64,000 nt of DNA, from assembly GCF_032854445.1 (NCBI RefSeq), contig NC_088300.1:35199608-35263607 (forward strand), written 5' to 3'. Positions 58,087-64,000 of this stretch are shown one piece after another. A program made the translations under genes and the position numbers. The notes below the pieces were generated by a model. The model worked only from the letters and a program-made list of their open reading frames with translations. It searched no databases and had not been told where the DNA came from. The first letter of the stretch is position 1. Each line of letters begins with the position of its first letter. The stretch is from Liolophura sinensis (taxonomy: Eukaryota > Mollusca > Polyplacophora > Chitonida > Chitonidae).

Positions 58087-58599
58087 TTAATATTAAAACC
58101 TATCTGATAGTCGTTTTGTTTTTGTTTTTGCTCGGAGACCATGCTACTGTCGTCGAACCTCTGCATAGAGAGCTAGAGTTCAGCTGAAGATTTAATCTGA
58201 ATCAATTTGGTACATGCATACGGATATTTGGAACAAAACCGCATCCTTAATTAGCAGATCTGCAGAGGAGGTGCATGACGCTATTAAAAGTCTACTGATG
58301 ATGACTTCACCGCGTTGACCTAAGTTGTTTATACTGAGGGTTTCCGATGTCCGTATCCGTGATCAGGAAGCCTGCCTCTCAACTTTCCTGTGGTCGTTTC
58401 CGAGTATTCCAATCCTTGTACCTTCTCCGGAAAGTGAAGCTGCGTGGTTACTGGTGGACGTCCAGATTAGCTGCAGGCCGTGTCACGGGTTTGGATGAGT
58501 TCAGTTTTGACTGTACATGTCTGTGGTTCACCAGTGCAGGGCAATTAGTGTCTACATGCATTTATATATAGGCCTACGTTTATTCTGCATGTGATGTCG

Positions 58600-58812
58600 T
58601 CTCTCGTTGTACACAGCCATAAGGGATTGCGGGTACGAATCTGTATACGTTAGTTCTCGATTGTTCATTTGTGGCTTTAAGTCAGGATATTAGTCAATTA
58701 CCTGGCGAAGGGCGGTAGCATACTCCCAACACTATAGTTTCCTTTACCTATGAATTTGTACTTCGTCGCCGTCATATAAATGAAACCGTGGGCGTTGCAC
58801 CAAGCAAATACA
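58600..58812 (+). mobile_element. SINE family 2, diverged
   Basis: tgtggctttaagtcaggata, acctggcgaagggcggtagc, actatagtttcctttaccta, cgtcgccgtcatataaatga, then a decayed gtgggcgttgcaccaagca end. The upstream limit is uncertain. Confidence 0.65.
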
Positions 58813-60861
58813 AAACGATGTAATAAATGAACTACTGTTTTACGATGGCTGACACAGGGAACTTATATATTCATGAATCAAGGATTTCATTTGAATCCTA
58901 ATTCATAATCTTGCTACCACATAAATATAAAGTCAAAAAAATGAAGCTAATATGAAGCTGCTCTCGTATTATGAGGAACAAGCCCATGGGTTTCCTGACA
59001 GCATATACAAAAGTAATACCGAGGGGAAACCGTGCGTTTTGTACCACTATGTTGCTGTTTTTGTGTGTTTTTTTTTAAATTAACACTGCATATTAAATAA
59101 AAGATTAAAAATGAAACATGGACTAGTGCAAACTGCACTAGAATCGCTAACATTGTATCTCCTGATGCACGGAAGTTTAAAAAAATGCCCAATCAGTGCA
59201 TTTCTTTTTAGGCAATGTAAAGTCAACCGTTAGCTGCAGTGGATGTCGCCCATGCAGCTCCTGCAGGGGTAAGTTCATGCATGTAGTATATGTGTGCTTT
59301 ATGTAACTTGCACTGTTATTCTCGGCGTACCGACATCTCTAATGGTTTTTGATAAAATGTATTGGTTGGCCTGTTGATCTGTATGAGCCTCCATCACATT
59401 TATCGGGTGAAAAGAATGGGGGGGAAAAAGTGTGGTAAATGCTGATGGAGAGGAGGTCATAATGAATAGTGTGCGTCACCATGAATACAAATAGCCAACG
59501 GCGTAAGTTTTTTTTTCTTTCTTTTTTCTTTTTTTCTGTTTTTTTTTTTCACTGGTTTTTCCAATCGGGTTCTAGGCCTAAGGCAGAGGTGTACAAACTG
59601 GACACTGCATGCAGAGAAGTTGGCACAGCTTTGTATTTGACGCGACTATGGTTTGTTTATCGTCACCATATAAATTGTCAGTAATGTAGAGCGGTGTAAC
59701 AATTCAGCGTTATTGTTGTGAAGCTACCTTACTACACTTGCATATGCTTGAAGGAACCGTTATGTTTTAGTTCAGGCTTTTCGTGGGTGTGAGATGTCAC
59801 CTTTATTCAATGTGCAAATGTTAAACTCGTCAACGTTTATCAATATATAAAACAAATATAAATGCATATACAGTTGCATTATATACACTTGCCTGTATAA
59901 ACTTACACATATACACAGGTGCGCGCACGTACATATATTTATATTTCATTAAATAGCTCCTTAAATTTAGTTGCTGCATGAGAAGTTTCAAAAAATGCTT
60001 TTGTTAGCCATAACACGAACGCCTCTAGGACTGATAGAATACCACCAACCGGGCATGGAAATTAAGAAAAAATGTGCTTGTTCTGACAAATTTTTAAATG
60101 TTTTAAAGTGCACGCTGCTTAAACACGTGTTTTCGCAGAGGAAAGTTTGTCCTGAGTAATGCTTGACTGGTTCTTATGTGTCCGCATATCTCGGTGCATA
60201 ACTAATTTACTGTATTGTTAAGCACTTATAAATCCCCATCCAAGATAAGTATAACATCGCTCAGGCATTTCACCAGTTTAGTGAATTGACAACTCGAACC
60301 ACAACTATGGCACCGGGAAGGCACCTTATTTTATTGTGCAGTTAAAAGCTCTCTGTCTAATTTAGTTAAAACCTTTGTTCCGCAGCCTACAAACAATATA
60401 GCGTTACATTTAGTATTTGGACAATTTAATTTTTTCTTGAACCATTTTAAAGTTATTGTAGCGTGTAAACGATATGCATATGGGAGGTTTATAACTTTCA
60501 CGCGACACAGGCACATTCATTGTATTCTTTATTAAACTGTTTGATTCGGAAACGTAAGGTTAGAGAACAATGGATCGGCGCAGACTTTCTTATGGATCCT
60601 TTGCATGGCTTTATATATTTATACATGTATATATAGACCTAGATTTCGAAATGCACCTATTTAGATCGAGATGAAAAGGGATCTTGTCCATGAACGTCGA
60701 CTTTTTTGTGTGATGACAACGCATGCACTGGTTGACATGTTGTACACATGAATGTCGCATGAAAACAATTTGTCACCTTGCCAATCGAGACGTGCCATAC
60801 TAGCTCAGTACGTACATTTCTTCTCGTGGCTATGCGTATCTCACCAAGCAGGAAAGTAACA
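58813..60861. other. Long non-coding stretch
   Basis: No gene recognised. A T-rich tract lies at 59507-59549. Frames of 61-81 codons are uninformative. Confidence 0.45.
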
Positions 60862-60873
60862 TAAACCTTTATA

Positions 60874-61103
60874 TTTTATTTATTTATTTATTTATTTATT
60901 TATTTTATTAGTGTTTTAAGCTGTACTCAAGAATATTTCACTTATAAGACGACGGCCAGCAATATGGTGTGCGACGGCCAGAGCCCGGAGGAAACCCACA
61001 ACCATCCACAGGTTGCTGCAGGCCTTCCTCCGTACGGCCGGAGAGGAATTTGACTTTAACTCACACCGACCGCATTGGTGGGAGGCTCCTGCATGGTTCA
61101 TTG
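60874..61103 (-). mobile_element. SINE family 1, head-truncated, 230 bp
   Basis: From the plus side: (ttta)n tail, gtactcaagaatatttcact, taagacgacggccagcaata, cggaggaaacccacaaccat, ccgaccgcattggtgggagg. It ends before the A box. The 12-bp repeat taaacctttata flanks it exactly at 60862-60873 and 61104-61115. Confidence 0.95.
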
Positions 61104-61173
61104 TAAACCTTTATAACTTGAGTCCATCGTTATGTTTGGTATTCCTTGAGTCCACAAGTTATCCGCGTTTAGA

Positions 61174-61529
61174 GTGGGCGAGTGAGTGAGTGGGTGCTTG
61201 GGGTTTAACAATTTACTTAACAAGTTTTCAGTCATATGACGACGAAGGAATCCTTAGAGTGCATGTGATGTGCCTCCTTGTTGCAGGACGGATTTCCACC
61301 TCTCTTATATCTTGTGCTGCCTTACTGGAGGCAAGTAAGGCGCCCCGGCCGAGCAATTATACTGATACGGGTCAAGCAGTCGTTGCACTATCCCCCTTCA
61401 TGCTGAACGCCAAGTGAGGAAGTTACAACTTCCTCTTTTTATGTCTGAGGTGTGACTCGATCCAGGATCGACCCTGGATCTACCCCACCCGAAGCGGACG
61501 CTCTACCAGCTGTGCTATCGGAGCCGGTA
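61174..61529 (-). mobile_element. SINE family 3, full length, about 356 bp
   Basis: Reverse complement of the order at 11056: (gagt)n, cagtcatatgacgacgaagg, gtgcctccttgttgcaggac, tgaggaagttacaacttcct, then a B-box-like region and tagagcg-type head ending near ggagccggt. Flanks ccgcgtttaga (61163-61173) and ccgtgtttaga (61530-61540) form a TSD with one mismatch. Confidence 0.93.
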
Positions 61530-61540
61530 CCGTGTTTAGA

Positions 61541-62274
61541 AGATGTCAAAACGTGCAATATCAAACCCTCTTTTAACAACAATCCAGCTGTTGAGAATTT
61601 TGAATTGATAAGCTCAACTAACTTTCCACTATGTTTCATGCTCAAACTTCAGACAAGGTATACGTACTGCCCCGTTGAAAGCTTTTGACAACAAAATCCC
61701 ATGAGTACCGCACCCTTAATTTTGAGGGCCAGAAAAAAAAGGGTAAAAAACAAAATTACTTCCAAAGGAAAAGCACCCTTAGAAGAAATTTTCGAACAGC
61801 TAACATGTACCTTGCCTGAACTTTGTGGAATTTGAAATGTCTATACACTTTGGATGATTAAGGGAGTCCGTGTATACCAAATGTAAGGACGCGTTCTCGT
61901 TGTATAAGTCGGTGAGATTTTCCGCGTGGGACAGATAGGCAACCCTACTGGGCTCTATTACTTGTCAAGTTCTATACATGTGCTATTTTGCCTGTGTATG
62001 GAACATTCAACAGTTTCAGTCTGTGGATTACATTACCCCCCCCCCCCCCCCCCCCCACACACACACACCTCCCCTTTACATGCACACACACACACAATAA
62101 GCCTATATAATTGTTGTACATATACATTAGCATAATTTAAAAATCCATCATTGCAAAGTTTAAAACATTTTAAATTGTCGCTTGCGTTGACTGCGTTTAT
62201 CGGTGGTGATTTCCCTCGTGAATGCGTGACACGAGCTGTTGACGCTTGAAGTTAAGGTCACCATAAGATACCCA
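61541..62274. other. Non-coding stretch with C21 and CA microsatellite
   Basis: C21 at 62036-62056 is followed directly by (CA)n at 62057-62068, and a second CA run at about 62082-62096. No gene recognised. It lies just downstream of the gypsy remnant on that element's strand. Confidence 0.5.
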
Positions 62275-62579
62275 CTACTTGTACTTATGAGGGAATGTTA
62301 ACGACTTAACTCTGTACATCCATATATTGTTCACAAATTTCTTCCTGAGAATTTTCTCAACGTCGTGAAAGGGAGAAGAATCAATCACAGAATTGTCATT
62401 CGACTGGGGACTCTTCCGTCCCTGGGAATTGAAAGATCGGTGACTGAATGGGATGCGAAATGCCTATCGGTAAGTATAGCGGCTTCTGTAGCATCCGCGT
62501 TCACTGGAGGAGACAGATTATACGGATGAGTGTCACGTAACTGTTCATGTTTCAGACGGTTTACATGTACACGGTTCAC
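62275..62579 (-). pseudogene. Ty3/gypsy pol C-terminal remnant (integrase tail, possible chromodomain)
   Basis: The minus-strand frame at 62385-62579 contains HVNRLKHEQ, typical of the last part of gypsy integrase (the element's 3' pol end). About 15 bases beyond its stop, in another frame, lies DVEKILRKK followed by WMYRVK and FPHKY (about 62278-62366). This resembles the start of a chromodomain as carried by chromovirus-type gypsy elements. The frame change and early stop make it non-functional. The integrase tail call is fairly firm; the chromodomain call is tentative, since the expected aromatic residue after RVK is absent. Confidence 0.6.
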
Positions 62580-62803
62580 AACAAGCTTGTTGTCAGAGCA
62601 TCGACGTAGTCAAACATGAATGGACGAAAGATCCTCCATAATGTAGTAGGAATCAGTCTGATTACTATCAAGTCTGGGACTATCAAGTTTAACCGTCTGT
62701 CCAGGTACTAAGACAGGTTTTTACAAGTGCAAAAATCCAAGGTTGTGGCTTTTTGTTCTGGAACACCTTCGCTCCTTCCGCTCTTCAAGAATAGCTTTGG
62801 CGG

Positions 62804-63195
62804 TTATCCGGTTATTTCAAACTGCTCTAACACTGGAGTAATTAATTCCTGCGCGCTTTTCGACACATTTGAAGGGATGCGCAACACAATGTCCAGTGGC
62901 ATACGAGGATGACGCCCATAAACGAGACAGAATGGCGTGAAGTCAGTACTATTCAAACCAGGCGTCGTATTGTAGGCAAACTGTGTGAGTGGTAGAAATT
63001 CATCCCACGAGTCATGGTGTTCAGTGACAGATTTAGCAAGGAAGGCCAGTATGGTTGACATAAAACGATCAATCTGCCCAGTATACCGGGGATGATAGGC
63101 GGTAGATTGCGTTTTGCAAAAATCCTGGCGACTGCTGTGGCTTTGATCTTCGGTACTGCAATAAGTTCTACAGTCCATGAACTCAGTTTATTCAC
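62804..63195 (-). pseudogene. Ty3/gypsy integrase core, internally deleted
   Basis: This is a remnant of the enzyme that inserts retrotransposon cDNA. Two overlapping minus-strand frames carry different parts. The upstream one (62953-63195) has NKLSSW and PKIKATAVARIF, the segment around the first catalytic Asp, where the usual DxxSxW Asp reads Asn. The downstream one (62804-63178, 124 codons) has TAYHP at residues 26-30, GQIDRF, then FAYNTTPG and LVYGRHPRMP. The segment with the second Asp is missing between them, and the third catalytic residue (Glu in GQxERF) is Asp. The H2C2 zinc-binding region is absent. It cannot be active. Confidence 0.85.
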
Positions 63196-63619
63196 GGCTT
63201 AACAGTGAGTCGGCTGACACAATCCGCCGATCTGTTTCAAGCGACGAAGTCCGACACGGTAGGACGCGAACCTGGTCATGGGGGATCGCCGATTGAGACG
63301 ACCGTGTCGTGTTCTCATAGGAAAGTTCATGTGCGAGTCGACTTAACGCATCGGCGTTGATATGGACACGTCCTGGTTTGTACCCAACATCATATGAATA
63401 TAGTTGTAAGAAGGCAACCCAACGTGCTAAGCGACCGGATGGTTCTTTTATAGAGAGCAACCACTGTAGAGCTTGGTGATCAACAATTGCCGTAAACTTG
63501 CCACTGCCCAACAGATAATCAAAATGGTTAATACCAAAGATCAAAGACAAAGCCCCAGACACTCTTTTTCTGACACGGTTCATCGACCGTCTACCGTAGC
63601 CAATTAAGTTAAGTGCCAT
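63188..63619 (-). pseudogene. Ty3/gypsy RNase H domain remnant
   Basis: A 143-codon minus-strand frame matches the RNase H-like end of gypsy reverse transcriptase. HFDYLLG lies at residues 32-38, TAIVDHQALQWLLSIKEPSG at 43-62, GRLARW at 62-67, GYKPGRVHINADALSR at 79-94. NADALSR marks the usual end of RNase H in these polyproteins. The expected upstream part (ASRTLN-like and TEKE motifs) is eroded to GYGRRSMNRVRKR. No reverse transcriptase fingers or palm, protease or gag follow further 5' in the window. The integrase core begins almost immediately after, so roughly the zinc-finger linker has been lost. Confidence 0.88.
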
Positions 63620-64000
63620 TTTGCACCTGGGTTAAAACAGCAAATCCACGAGTAAGAACAAAAACAAATGGAGTGTCTATCTGTAGGAGCCGGTACAGTG
63701 GGTGGGCAGTTTGACACATTAACGGGAGCTGAACGTATACCGTCAGTGCACACAATATGTCTTGAGTTGTGAATTCTCCGTTTAAGCAAAAAACACAGTC
63801 TTGGTTCTCAAATAACTTTTAATATCGAGCGGTAATACAATTAACAGTGGCCATTTTACAACACAAAATCTGCTGTTACCTCCTGCCGACTTCCGGTCTA
63901 GCATTCCAAGAGTTACCCCCCCTCTAAATTACTACCTTTTATAAAAGCAGTTTCGCAGAGCTGTCACACTTATTACACTCATACATAGACAGTCCGTATA
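63620..64000 (-). mobile_element. Non-coding part of the gypsy remnant, possibly LTR or 5' leader
   Basis: Reverse transcriptase should be here on the minus strand, but no frame is open and no RT motif is seen. Instead there is a TATA-like palindrome cttttataaaag at 63936-63947, a GATATTAAAAG polyadenylation-like word on the minus strand near 63820, and CpG-containing unique sequence. An LTR or leader joined to RNase H by a large internal deletion would fit. An unrelated flank is also possible. Confidence 0.3.

Noticed and set aside
63620-63789. 61-codon minus-strand frame just upstream of RNase H
   Set aside because: No reverse transcriptase motif. It looks like leader, LTR or flank sequence, not protein.

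Overview
This window reads as nuclear DNA of an invertebrate, most likely a mollusc and perhaps a bivalve. The reasons are its AT-rich, CpG-poor non-coding sequence, the lack of any prokaryotic-style gene array, and three families of tRNA-derived SINEs. The SINE tails, such as CACCAATCAAATAAATAAAT and (ACTC)n, are of a kind I associate with molluscan genomes. That taxonomic call is inference. I recognise no host protein-coding gene. The only clear protein homology is a decayed Ty3/gypsy retrotransposon on the minus strand at about 62.3-63.6 kb. The rest looks like a long intron or intergenic DNA.

Layout. 1-9.9 kb: non-coding DNA with SINEs and a 350-395 bp tandem duplication, one copy of which holds a perfect 23-bp-arm palindrome. 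9.9-10.7 kb: a ~61-bp minisatellite. 11-20.4 kb: more SINEs, several with exact target-site duplications (TSDs). 24.1-25.0 kb: sixteen perfectly phased 55-bp repeats next to a SINE fragment. 26.75 kb: a strong CTCF-like motif. 28.9-29.9 kb: a 60-bp minisatellite. 32.2-32.9 kb: a 36-bp minisatellite whose period keeps several frames open. 33.3 kb: a 27-G run. 34.4-38.2 kb: diverged ~62-bp and 29-bp tandem arrays. 44.8-45.4 kb: a 115-bp higher-order repeat. 50.7-51.15 kb: a 34-bp repeat. From about 51.7 kb to the end CpG becomes visibly more frequent. SINEs are dense there (52.6-61.5 kb), including a three-unit satellite apparently built from SINE 3' halves (54.0-54.4 kb). 62.3-64 kb: the gypsy remnant.

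The coherent biology here is retroposition and tandem amplification. SINE family 1 (tRNA head, TTTA-type tail), family 2 (different head, CAAT/AAAT tail) and family 3 (tRNA-like head, ACTC tail) share a related 3' domain, which suggests use of related LINE machinery. At least nine insertions can be bounded by TSDs of 8-15 bp. Tandem arrays with periods of 29, 34, 36, 55, 60, ~61, ~62, 115 and ~122-134 bp account for most long open frames. Those frames should not be read as genes. No convincing new protein-based system is visible.
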